A stretch of DNA of 13,127 bases from CAYYHA01 sp964471535. GTDB taxonomy: Bacteria > Myxococcota > Myxococcia > SLRQ01. Position numbers and translations under genes: made by a program. Of this stretch, positions 7,122 to 13,127 are shown in pieces. Location of the stretch: the NCBI GenBank assembly GCA_964471535.1, contig CAYYHA010000104.1, positions 1-13,127 on the forward strand, given 5' to 3'. The notes under the pieces are model-generated. The model was not told the DNA's origin, made no database searches, and saw only the letters and a list, made by a program, of their open reading frames with translations. Within the stretch, counting starts at the first letter, position 1; every line of letters begins with the position of its first letter.

Positions 7122-7128
7122 AAGGAGG
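7122..7128 (+). promoter_or_regulatory. ribosome-binding site supporting a TTG start for cytochrome b
   Basis: AAGGAGG lies five bases before TTG 7134. The next residues (ASKFLDWLDDR) form the usual short amphipathic N-terminus of cytochrome b6-type proteins, and no ATG or GTG is nearby in frame. The string GGAGGCACC also precedes the start of the first operon gene. Confidence 0.75.
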
Positions 7129-7133
7129 CACCC

Positions 7134-8882
7134 TTGGCATCGAAGTTCCTCGACTGGCTCGACGATCGCGCTGGCTACCGGCGCATACTGCGTTGGATCG
7201 GCGATGAGCCGGTGCTGGGCGGCGACAGCTGGGCCTACGTCTTTGGCAGCGCGCTGCTCATCGTCTTCTTCGTACAAGCCGCCACTGGCGTGGTGCTTGC
7301 GACCTACTACAGCGCTTCCACCGCCCATGCCTGGGGCAGCGTCTACTACGTGCAGGAAAAGGTCACCCTTGGCTGGCTGGTTCGGGGGCTGCACCACTGG
7401 GGCGCGAGCGCCATGGTGGTACTCCTGGGTCTCCACTTGCTGCAGGTGTTCATCTGGGGTGCCTACAAGAAGCCCCGAGAGCTGAACTGGATGACAGGGG
7501 CTCTCCTGCTCGTCGTCACGCTTGCCTTCTCCCTGACCGGATACCTTCTTCCATGGGATCAGAAGGGGTACTGGGCCACCTCCGTCGTGACCAGCATCGT
7601 CGGGACCATCCCAGGCATCGGAGAATGGCTGAAGCGCGTCCTGCAAGGGGGCAATGGGATGGGCACGCTCACGCTCACCCGCTTCTATGCCTTCCACGTG
7701 TTCTTCCTACCCGCCGCGCTCACCTTCCTCACCGCCTTCCACGTGTACCTGTTCCGGCGCCATGGCATCACGCCGAGGTGGGGGCGGAGCCGAGAGGAGC
7801 TCGAGGCGACCACGGTTCCCTTCTGGCCCCGACAGGTCTTTCGGGACCTGGCCTTTGGCCTGCTGGTGGTGCTCGTGGTGCTCGGACTGACCATCTGGGC
7901 GCACGGTGCGCCCCTGGAAGCCCCGGCCGATCCCGCCTCGGACTATGTCGCCCGGCCCGAGTGGTATTTCCTCTTTCTCTTCTCGGCGCTGAAGTACTTC
8001 GAGGGCCCCTGGCAGGTGGTGGGCACCTTCGTGCTTCCAGTCGTTGCGCTCACGCTGCTTCTCGCGCTCCCCTTCCTGGACCGTGGCTCCGACCGTTCTC
8101 CCCGGGCCCGCTGGCGCCAGATGGTTGGAGCCGGCTGCATCGTGACGGTGGTGCTGGTGCTCACCGCCCTGCCCATCTGGCACGACGCCCACGACCCGGC
8201 CTACCAGGCGCAGGCACGGCGGGCCGCCGACGAGGCGAGACGGGCCAAAGCGCTCGCAGCCAAAGGAATCCCGGTGCGTCCGATGACCGACCTCTGGCTA
8301 CAGGATCCCGTGGAGCATGGGCGACGCCTGTTCCGAGCCCATTGCAGCAACTGCCACACGGTCGACGGGGAGGGTGGACGGGAGGGACCCGACCTCGGCG
8401 GCTATTTGTCTCGGGATTGGCTCCTCGCCTTTCTACGCAACCCCGCCGATCCCCAGTTCTATGGCCACACGAAGTTCGCGGAGGAAGGTATGGAGCCGGT
8501 GGACCTGCCGGAACCCAAGCTTCTCGCGCTCGTGGACTATCTCATGGCCCTCGCGGACACCCCCGCCAAGCAGCTTGAACAGCACCCTGGTCGCGCCGTC
8601 TATACCGAGGCCGAATGTGACGACTGCCATGGCATTCCCGGCGAGACAGAGCCGCTACTCGTGCGCCTCGATGGCTACGGCGGGGAGGCGTGGCTCCGCC
8701 GCGTGCTCCTGGAGCCAAGCGCGGAGGACGTCTACGGCGAGTACAGTGAGATGCCGCGCTTCGACACCTTGAGTGAGCAGGAAATACGTGCACTCGTGGC
8801 CTTCCTGCGAGCGCAGCGACGCGAACCGTTCCGCCGGCACCGCGAAGGTGCTCCGGCATCTGAGAAAGGAGCAGAACGATGA
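7134..8882 (+). CDS. Cytochrome b (b6 plus subunit IV) fused to a C-terminal diheme cytochrome c domain
   Basis: This 582-residue protein is the core of a quinol:cytochrome c oxidoreductase. Residues 1-210 are a four-helix cytochrome b with predicted haem b ligands His87/His101 and His188/His203. The second pair has 14 intervening residues, as in b6-type proteins. Residues 230-350 match subunit IV, with the Qo-site motif PEWY (275-278) and about three helices. An odd total of seven helices puts the C-terminus in the periplasm, where residues 390-563 carry CSNCH (404) and CDDCH (495), with Met453 and Met540 as candidate sixth ligands. This extension seems to replace a separate cytochrome c1 or f. 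No cysteine is placed to bind a haem c(n)/c(i). It starts with TTG and its stop overlaps the next ATG. Confidence 0.9.
   Translation: MASKFLDWLDDRAGYRRILRWIGDEPVLGGDSWAYVFGSALLIVFFVQAATGVVLATYYSASTAHAWGSVYYVQEKVTLGWLVRGLHHWGASAMVVLLGLHLLQVFIWGAYKKPRELNWMTGALLLVVTLAFSLTGYLLPWDQKGYWATSVVTSIVGTIPGIGEWLKRVLQGGNGMGTLTLTRFYAFHVFFLPAALTFLTAFHVYLFRRHGITPRWGRSREELEATTVPFWPRQVFRDLAFGLLVVLVVLGLTIWAHGAPLEAPADPASDYVARPEWYFLFLFSALKYFEGPWQVVGTFVLPVVALTLLLALPFLDRGSDRSPRARWRQMVGAGCIVTVVLVLTALPIWHDAHDPAYQAQARRAADEARRAKALAAKGIPVRPMTDLWLQDPVEHGRRLFRAHCSNCHTVDGEGGREGPDLGGYLSRDWLLAFLRNPADPQFYGHTKFAEEGMEPVDLPEPKLLALVDYLMALADTPAKQLEQHPGRAVYTEAECDDCHGIPGETEPLLVRLDGYGGEAWLRRVLLEPSAEDVYGEYSEMPRFDTLSEQEIRALVAFLRAQRREPFRRHREGAPASEKGAER
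8864..8871 (+). promoter_or_regulatory. ribosome-binding site for the small cytochrome c
   Basis: GAAAGGAG lies seven bases upstream of ATG 8879, inside the end of the cytochrome b gene. The ATG overlaps the TGA stop (ATGA). Confidence 0.7.
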
Positions 8883-9274
8883 AACGGCCGACGCAGACGA
8901 TCCTCCTCCTGCTGTCCTTGGCAGCCCTCTCCCCGGTTCTCCTCACCCCAGCGCGGGCCCTGGCCGATGATGGGACGAAGGAGCTGTGGTCGAAGCACTG
9001 CGCGAAGTGCCACGGTAAGGATGGCCGTGGGAAGACGCTCCTTGGAAAGAAGCTGAAGATCGTCGACTACACCGACCCCGAATGGCAGAAGAAGGTCAGC
9101 GACGAAGAGCTGAAGCACGCCATCCTCGAGGGGGCAGGGGAGCCGAAGAAGGACGGAACGACGCCCATGCCCTCGTTCAAGGAGAAGCTCAGCGCCGAGC
9201 AGGTGGAGAAGCTCGTCAAGTGGGTGCGCAACTTCGCGCAGGAGCGCGAAGAGGAAGCGGAGGGGGCGCAGTAG
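8879..9274 (+). CDS. Small periplasmic class I monohaem cytochrome c
   Basis: This 131-residue protein has a signal peptide (hydrophobic 8-23, cleavage near ARALA-DD). The mature part is a single class I cytochrome c domain: CAKCH at 41-45 (haem Cys41/Cys44, axial His45), a GKDGRG loop, Met97 in TPMPSF as the likely sixth ligand, and a C-terminal helix KLVKWVRNFA. The tail is acidic (QEREEEAEGA). It is the last gene of the operon and overlaps cytochrome b by four bases, so it is probably the mobile or docked acceptor of the Rieske/b complex, or a third haem subunit of it. It lies close to a convergent PilZ gene. Confidence 0.9.
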   Translation: MKRPTQTILLLLSLAALSPVLLTPARALADDGTKELWSKHCAKCHGKDGRGKTLLGKKLKIVDYTDPEWQKKVSDEELKHAILEGAGEPKKDGTTPMPSFKEKLSAEQVEKLVKWVRNFAQEREEEAEGAQ

Positions 9275-9283
9275 GCGGGGCGG

Positions 9284-9304
9284 GCCGGCAAGGGCAGGGC
9301 CGGC
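9284..9304. terminator. possible shared hairpin between convergent genes
   Basis: GCCGGC at 9284-9289 and again at 9299-9304 can pair across a nine-base loop, and the site reads as a hairpin on both strands. It fills the 29-base gap between the convergent cytochrome c and PilZ stops and could end both transcripts. There is no T-run on either side, so the call rests on position and symmetry. Confidence 0.3.
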
Positions 9305-9648
9305 TACTCCGCGCCCCCGAGGAACTCGGTGAGAGCCTTCCGATCGGCCTCATCGAGGCGCACGAACTGGATGCCCATGCCAGACGGGCGTCCCTCCCCG
9401 CCGTGCTGCGTCCTCACCACGCGTCCTAAGGCACGAATGACCCGCTCCGACGCCGGGAGGGTGAACTGCAGCTCGATCTCCTCCTCGGGCTCGAAGAGGA
9501 GGTCGGCCTTCAGGAAGACGCCACCAGCGGAGAGGTCGGCCGAGTCGAGGACGATCTCACCCACGCCCCACTCCTCCCCGAGGCGGAACTCGGTCGAGAC
9601 GGCCCGCCGGGGACTGCTTCGCTGCTTCGGGCGCGCGTCGCTGGCCAT
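9304..9648 (-). CDS. PilZ-domain protein, putative c-di-GMP receptor
   Basis: This 114-residue protein is essentially one PilZ domain (PF07238). Both c-di-GMP binding motifs are recognisable: RxxxR as R10-SSP-R14 and [D/N]xSxxG as D38-L-S-A-G-G43. The beta-barrel strands follow (GVFLKADLLF, EIELQFTLP, ALGRVVRT, GMGIQFVRL) with a short C-terminal helix. The DLSAGGVFLKA segment is close to the short PilZ paralogues common in myxobacteria (TIGR02266 type). Such proteins act in motility or secretion, or as allosteric adaptors; nothing here ties it to one partner. It is convergent with the cytochrome operon and divergent from the receiver-PATAN gene. The ATG lacks a Shine-Dalgarno and no other start precedes the binding motif, so the start is fairly secure and translation may be leaderless. 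Confidence 0.88.
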   Translation of the reverse strand: MASDARPKQRSSPRRAVSTEFRLGEEWGVGEIVLDSADLSAGGVFLKADLLFEPEEEIELQFTLPASERVIRALGRVVRTQHGGEGRPSGMGIQFVRLDEADRKALTEFLGGAE

Positions 9649-9656
9649 GGGCGGGG

Positions 9657-9686
9657 AGTATCGAGGTGCGGCGGCCGGGGGGTCAA
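9657..9686 (-). promoter_or_regulatory. candidate promoter for the PilZ gene, possibly leaderless
   Basis: On the minus strand TTGACC (9686-9681) is followed after 18 bases by GATACT (9662-9657), matching the sigma70 consensus 5/6 and 4/6. Transcription would be expected to start about seven bases further on, within a base or two of the ATG at 9648. That would explain the absent ribosome-binding site. Confidence 0.4.
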
Positions 9687-9760
9687 CTTACCAGGCTGCG
9701 GGCCCGGCCCCGGTCCGCGGCGCGCTCCCGGGGGGCGCGACCGGGGCCAGGGAGGATTCC

Positions 9761-9790
9761 TTGACTCGCGCACGAGCCCGGGGCCATCAT
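9761..9790 (+). promoter_or_regulatory. candidate promoter for the receiver-PATAN gene
   Basis: TTGACT (9761-9766) and CATCAT (9785-9790) are 18 bases apart, matching sigma70 5/6 and 4/6. The start of transcription would fall near 9797, which would put the in-frame ATG at 9795 outside the transcript and favour GTG 9846. This is a motif match only. Confidence 0.35.
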
Positions 9791-9845
9791 CCGCATGGGG
9801 CGCGGAACGGGCCGATTTTCCTTCCGCTTTTTCACTCACTGGGCC

Positions 9846-12716
9846 GTGGCGAAGCAGCATCTCCTCCTGGTCGACAGCGACACGAAGTCGCTCCGTGTGA
9901 TGGAAGTCAGCCTGAAGAAGGCGGGCTTCTCGGTCACCACGGCCGTCAACGGCGTGGACGCGATGGAGAAGGTGGAGATCTCGCCTCCAGATCTCATCAT
10001 CTCCGACACGCGCATGCCGGAGATGGACGGCTTCGAGTTCTGCCGCCGCATCAAGGAGGACAGCCGCTACGCCGACATCCCGTTCATCTTCCTCACCAGC
10101 CAGAAGTCGATCGAGTCGAAGGTCCGCGGACTGGAGCTGGGCGTCGACGACTACCTCACCAAGCCCATCTACATCAAAGAGATCATCACGCGGGTGAAGA
10201 TCCTCCTGCAGAAGCGCGATCGAGAGCGACTCGAGCGGAAGGATCAGCGCGGCGGGTTCAGCGGAAACCTCGCGGACATGGGCGTGGTCGATCTGGTGCA
10301 GACGGTGGAGTTGGGGCGGAAGACGGGGCAGATCCGCTTCACCTCTGGAGACCGCGAGGCACACCTCTACTTCCGTGACGGGAAGGTCGTGGACGCGGAG
10401 GTGGGTGAGCTCTCCGGGGAGGCCGCCTTCTATCGCCTCCTGAACTGGTCCGAGGGCTACTTTCAGATCGAGTTCAAACCCGTCGACCGCCCCGACCGCA
10501 TCGAAGTCTCCACCCAAGGGCTGCTCATGGAGGGCATGCGACGCATCGACGAATGGGGTCGCATGTTGGAGCAGCTGCCCTCGCTCTCCACCCGCTTCGA
10601 GGTCGACTACGAGCAGCTCGCCGAGCGTCTCCCCGAGATCCCAGACGAGGTCAACGGCATCCTGCGGCTCTTCGATGGGCAGCGGACGCTGGAGGCCGTC
10701 GTCTTCGAGTCACCCTTCGACGACCTCGAGGCCCTGAACATCGTCTCGAAGCTCTACTTCGAGGGCCTCTTGGTGGAAGCATCCGAGCCCTCGCCCGACG
10801 AACCCGCGGTGGCGCGCTGGCTCGAGGGGGAGGGGAGCGAGGAGGCCGCCGCCGCGGCGCCTCCCGGGCCGGGGATCGACTGGTTCGCCGGGCCCACCGC
10901 TGAGGGTCCCGCGGACGCCGAGGGTGCGGTGGACGCCGAGGATGAGGACAGCGCGGAGGGTGAGGCGCGCGCGGAGGCGGTGGACGCGGGCCCCGGGGTG
11001 GAGGGGGCGACCGAGCTGGAGGCGGAGGCCGAGGGTGAGGGCGGTGCCGCCGCGGCAGAGCGTACCGACGTCCCGCCCGCGCCTTCGGCCGCAGAGGCGC
11101 GCGCCCGCGCGCCGGCCCCCTCCGGCTCTGCCGAGGTGCTCGATGCGGACGCGGCACCGGGCAGCCAGGCGGCAGCGCACACGGAGGCGGGGACGGGCGC
11201 GGGGGCGGCGGAGGAGACGCCGGAGGCCGCGCGCGAGGGCGCTGGTGCCGGAGTCGAGGCCCTCCCCGAGGGTGACGAGCCGGCCCCCTCGCCCACCTCC
11301 GAGGCCGCCGCGCCCTCGGCGGAGCACCGGACCGGTGGCGACGAGCCGCCGGAAGCCGAGGCTGCTTCGCCCCGTGCTGCGGCGCAGCCCATCGAGGTGG
11401 TGCGCTTTCCCGAGCGTCGGGGCACCTGGAAGGAGAAGCTGGCTGCGGAGGGGCGTCTCGAGGAGGCGGCCCGCATGGCGGGCGGCGCTTCGATGGGTGC
11501 TCCATCGCCGGCGCCGCGGCGTCCCACGACCAAGGAGATGCCCATCGTGGCGTGGCTCTCGGCCAGCGAGGCGGCGCCGGCCACGACCCCGGCGCCCGAG
11601 CGATCGGGAGAACGGGCCGCGGGCGTCTCGTCGGGGACGCCGGCGCCAGCACCGGTGGCACCTGCGAAGGCGGTGGAGCACGGTTCCCTCGAAGAGGCGC
11701 TCGGGCTCGAGGGCGCAGGGAGCGAGGCGCCGGCCGAGGGGGCGCCGGCCGAGGAGGCGGTGGGCGCCGCTCCCCTCGACAGCGAGGTGGTTGCGCCCGG
11801 CTCCGAGGAACCGGCAGAGGCGGCCTTCTTCGCCGAGGCTTCCGAGGCGCGGGTGGGCTCGCCCCTGCGTGGGGTGAGCAGCGCCAGCCGGGAGGGGTTG
11901 CCCGCCGCTTCCGATGGAGCCCGCCGGTGGGTGGGCGCCCTGCTCGTCCTGGCGGTGGCGGGTGGCCTCGGCTACCTCGGCTGGCGCGCCTTTGGGGCCA
12001 GCTCCGAGCCGCCCCCCGGGGCGCCGGGGGCAGCCACGGGCCCATCCGGAGGTGGCGCAACCGGAGGCGAGGCGGCGGAGCCCGCCGCGGGCGCCACCGA
12101 GACGGGAGGGGGGGCACGGCCCGCAGCGCCCACCGGCGGGGAGCTCGAGGCTTCGCCGGGGACCTCGGCCCCCGGCGGCGAGGTCGCGGCACCGAAGCCC
12201 GGGGACGGCGCGTCGGAGGGGGCCGCCCGGGCGCCCTCGCAAGGTCCTGCGGATGTGAGCCCGCCCCCGGCCGGCCGGCCCGAGCCGGGTACCCTGCCTG
12301 CGAAGCCCGAGGAGGCCACGCCAGCACCCGGCGACGCCGCCACCGCGGCCCCCGTCAACCTCGAGGCGTACACGCATGCGCTGGCGCGTGCCGAGAAGAA
12401 GTACCGTGCGGGCCGTTACCGGGCGGCCATCAGCGACTTCCGGCGGGCCATCGCCGCCAACCCGGAGGGGGCCCTCGCCCACGTGGGCCTCGCGCAGACC
12501 TACTACGAGATCGGCAAGACGGCAAAGGCGCAGGAGCACGTGACCCGGGCGCTCGAGCTCGAGCCCGACAATGCGCGGGCCTACCTGGTGCAGGGGCTCA
12601 TCTACCAGGCGCAAGGCCGCAAGGCGGCGGCCAAGAAGGCCTATCGGCGGTATCTGGAGCTGGAACCGCGGGGGGAGTTCGCCGGGGACGTGCGGGCGGT
12701 GCTCGACGCACTCTGA
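9846..12716 (+). CDS. Membrane-anchored receiver-PATAN-TPR protein
   Basis: I chose GTG 9846 (956 residues) because the receiver fold begins there; ATG 9795 would add 17 residues with no domain. Residues 1-122 are a CheY-like receiver: Asp10/Asp12, phosphoacceptor Asp54 (IISDTRMP), Thr84 and Lys106 (TKP). Residues about 136-240 are a PATAN/DUF4388 domain (SGNLADMGVVDLVQTVE, then KTGQIRF, then YFRDGKVVDAEVG), and 241-312 look like a helical winged segment (LFDGQRTLEAV, LYFEGLLVE). A 380-residue Ala/Glu/Pro-rich linker follows, broken by a less biased island at 515-576. One membrane helix spans 695-713 after an Arg pair. A Gly/Pro/Ala-rich linker (716-837) leads to about three TPRs (838-956), probably periplasmic. 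There is no DNA-binding or enzymatic output. It probably relays phosphorylation to protein assembly at the envelope; the partner is unknown. Confidence 0.85.
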   Translation: MAKQHLLLVDSDTKSLRVMEVSLKKAGFSVTTAVNGVDAMEKVEISPPDLIISDTRMPEMDGFEFCRRIKEDSRYADIPFIFLTSQKSIESKVRGLELGVDDYLTKPIYIKEIITRVKILLQKRDRERLERKDQRGGFSGNLADMGVVDLVQTVELGRKTGQIRFTSGDREAHLYFRDGKVVDAEVGELSGEAAFYRLLNWSEGYFQIEFKPVDRPDRIEVSTQGLLMEGMRRIDEWGRMLEQLPSLSTRFEVDYEQLAERLPEIPDEVNGILRLFDGQRTLEAVVFESPFDDLEALNIVSKLYFEGLLVEASEPSPDEPAVARWLEGEGSEEAAAAAPPGPGIDWFAGPTAEGPADAEGAVDAEDEDSAEGEARAEAVDAGPGVEGATELEAEAEGEGGAAAAERTDVPPAPSAAEARARAPAPSGSAEVLDADAAPGSQAAAHTEAGTGAGAAEETPEAAREGAGAGVEALPEGDEPAPSPTSEAAAPSAEHRTGGDEPPEAEAASPRAAAQPIEVVRFPERRGTWKEKLAAEGRLEEAARMAGGASMGAPSPAPRRPTTKEMPIVAWLSASEAAPATTPAPERSGERAAGVSSGTPAPAPVAPAKAVEHGSLEEALGLEGAGSEAPAEGAPAEEAVGAAPLDSEVVAPGSEEPAEAAFFAEASEARVGSPLRGVSSASREGLPAASDGARRWVGALLVLAVAGGLGYLGWRAFGASSEPPPGAPGAATGPSGGGATGGEAAEPAAGATETGGGARPAAPTGGELEASPGTSAPGGEVAAPKPGDGASEGAARAPSQGPADVSPPPAGRPEPGTLPAKPEEATPAPGDAATAAPVNLEAYTHALARAEKKYRAGRYRAAISDFRRAIAANPEGALAHVGLAQTYYEIGKTAKAQEHVTRALELEPDNARAYLVQGLIYQAQGRKAAAKKAYRRYLELEPRGEFAGDVRAVLDAL
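10791..11927 (+). other. low-complexity cytoplasmic linker of the PATAN protein
   Basis: About 380 residues rich in Ala, Glu, Pro and Gly, probably disordered, lie between the receiver-PATAN part and the membrane helix. The DNA is extremely GC-rich and leaves long open frames on both strands, all of which I treat as shadows. A direct repeat GCGCCGGCCGAG occurs at 11728 and 11742. The segment 11388-11573 is less biased and may be an interaction site. Confidence 0.7.
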
Positions 12717-12739
12717 CCGGCGGGCTAAACCCTTCCCGC

Positions 12740-13127
12740 ATGGCCACTCTGCTCGCCATCGAGACCTCCTGTGACGAGACTGCCGCGGCCGTGGTGCACG
12801 ACGGGCGCGAGGTCCTCGCACAGGCGGTGCATTCGCAGGTGGATTTGCATGCCGCCTACGGCGGGATCGTGCCGGAGCTGGCCAGCCGAGACCATGCGCG
12901 GCGCGTGTTGCCGGTGGTGGATGCCGTCCTCCGTCAGACGGGTTGTCGCATCTTCGACCTCGATGCCATCGCGGTGACCGCCGGGCCCGGCCTCATCGGC
13001 GCACTCCTGGTCGGGGTGCAGGCGGCGAAGGGCCTCGCTGCTGCCGCCGGGAAACCACTCTGCGCCGTCAACCACCTCGAGGGGCACATCGCTGCGGTGC
13101 GCCTGGAGGCGGATCCCCCCGACCCAC
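12740..13127 (+). CDS. tsaD: tRNA N6-threonylcarbamoyladenosine synthase subunit TsaD, 5' part
   Basis: The first 129 residues are present and the gene runs off the window (the family is usually about 340 residues). TsaD transfers the threonylcarbamoyl group from TC-AMP to A37 of ANN-decoding tRNAs in the cytoplasm, together with TsaB and TsaE. Diagnostic motifs are ETSCDET (8-14), GGIVPELASRDH (41-52), GPGLIGALLVG (82-92) and VNHLEGH (110-116). His112 and His116 correspond to the metal-binding histidines known for the family. The start follows the upstream stop by 23 bases. No Shine-Dalgarno is visible, but the ATG sits exactly at the family's normal N-terminus. It is a housekeeping gene unrelated to the cytochromes. 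Confidence 0.96.
   Translation, partial: MATLLAIETSCDETAAAVVHDGREVLAQAVHSQVDLHAAYGGIVPELASRDHARRVLPVVDAVLRQTGCRIFDLDAIAVTAGPGLIGALLVGVQAAKGLAAAAGKPLCAVNHLEGHIAAVRLEADPPDP

Noticed and set aside
7134..8882. Covalent haem c(i)/c(n) on cytochrome b as in b6f
   Set aside because: No cysteine is present near the first helix where the family attaches this haem.
10710..12821. 703-residue antisense open frame opposite the PATAN gene, with a second of 558 residues in another frame
   Set aside because: Both are side effects of extreme GC content over a low-complexity linker; they show Arg/Pro/Ala-rich nonsense composition and no domain, and the + strand gene has clear receiver, PATAN and TPR domains.

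Overview
The window is GC-rich, with strong G/C preference at third codon positions. It looks like a chromosomal segment from Myxococcota or a close 'deltaproteobacterial' relative. Supporting evidence is a PATAN (DUF4388) response regulator with a TPR tail, a stand-alone PilZ protein of the short myxobacterial type, and a dense set of multiheme cytochromes of the kind known from Anaeromyxobacter and Geobacter. This placement is inference; no rRNA is present.

Layout. Positions 1-276 hold the end of a TPR-containing protein. After a 244-base gap, seven genes run on the + strand from 521 to 9274, tightly packed or overlapping: (1) an OmcA/MtrC-family decaheme lipoprotein with a collagen-like stalk, (2) a second lipoprotein with up to 13 haems, two of them at CX4CH sites, (3) an outer-membrane beta-barrel, (4) a 13-haem periplasmic cytochrome, (5) a Rieske iron-sulfur protein, (6) cytochrome b with a diheme c domain fused to its C-terminus, and (7) a small monohaem cytochrome c. 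A convergent PilZ gene (9304-9648, minus) closes this block. A divergent gene, 9846-12716, encodes a receiver-PATAN-linker-membrane helix-linker-TPR protein, and the 5' part of tsaD (12740 onward) runs off the end.

How the genes fit together. The order suggests one electron conduit: quinol is oxidised by the Rieske/cytochrome b-c complex in the inner membrane, electrons pass to the small cytochrome c and the 13-haem periplasmic protein, cross the outer membrane through the barrel with an associated multihaem lipoprotein, and reach the surface decaheme. The flow could also run inward (for example metal oxidation). I count 39 predicted c-type haem sites (37 CXXCH and 2 CX4CH) in about 8.75 kb. 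The notable point is that a complete bc-type quinol module and a porin-cytochrome module share one apparent transcription unit, with a barrel that I do not recognise as MtrB.

No RNA genes, insertion sequences, CRISPR arrays or attachment sites were seen.
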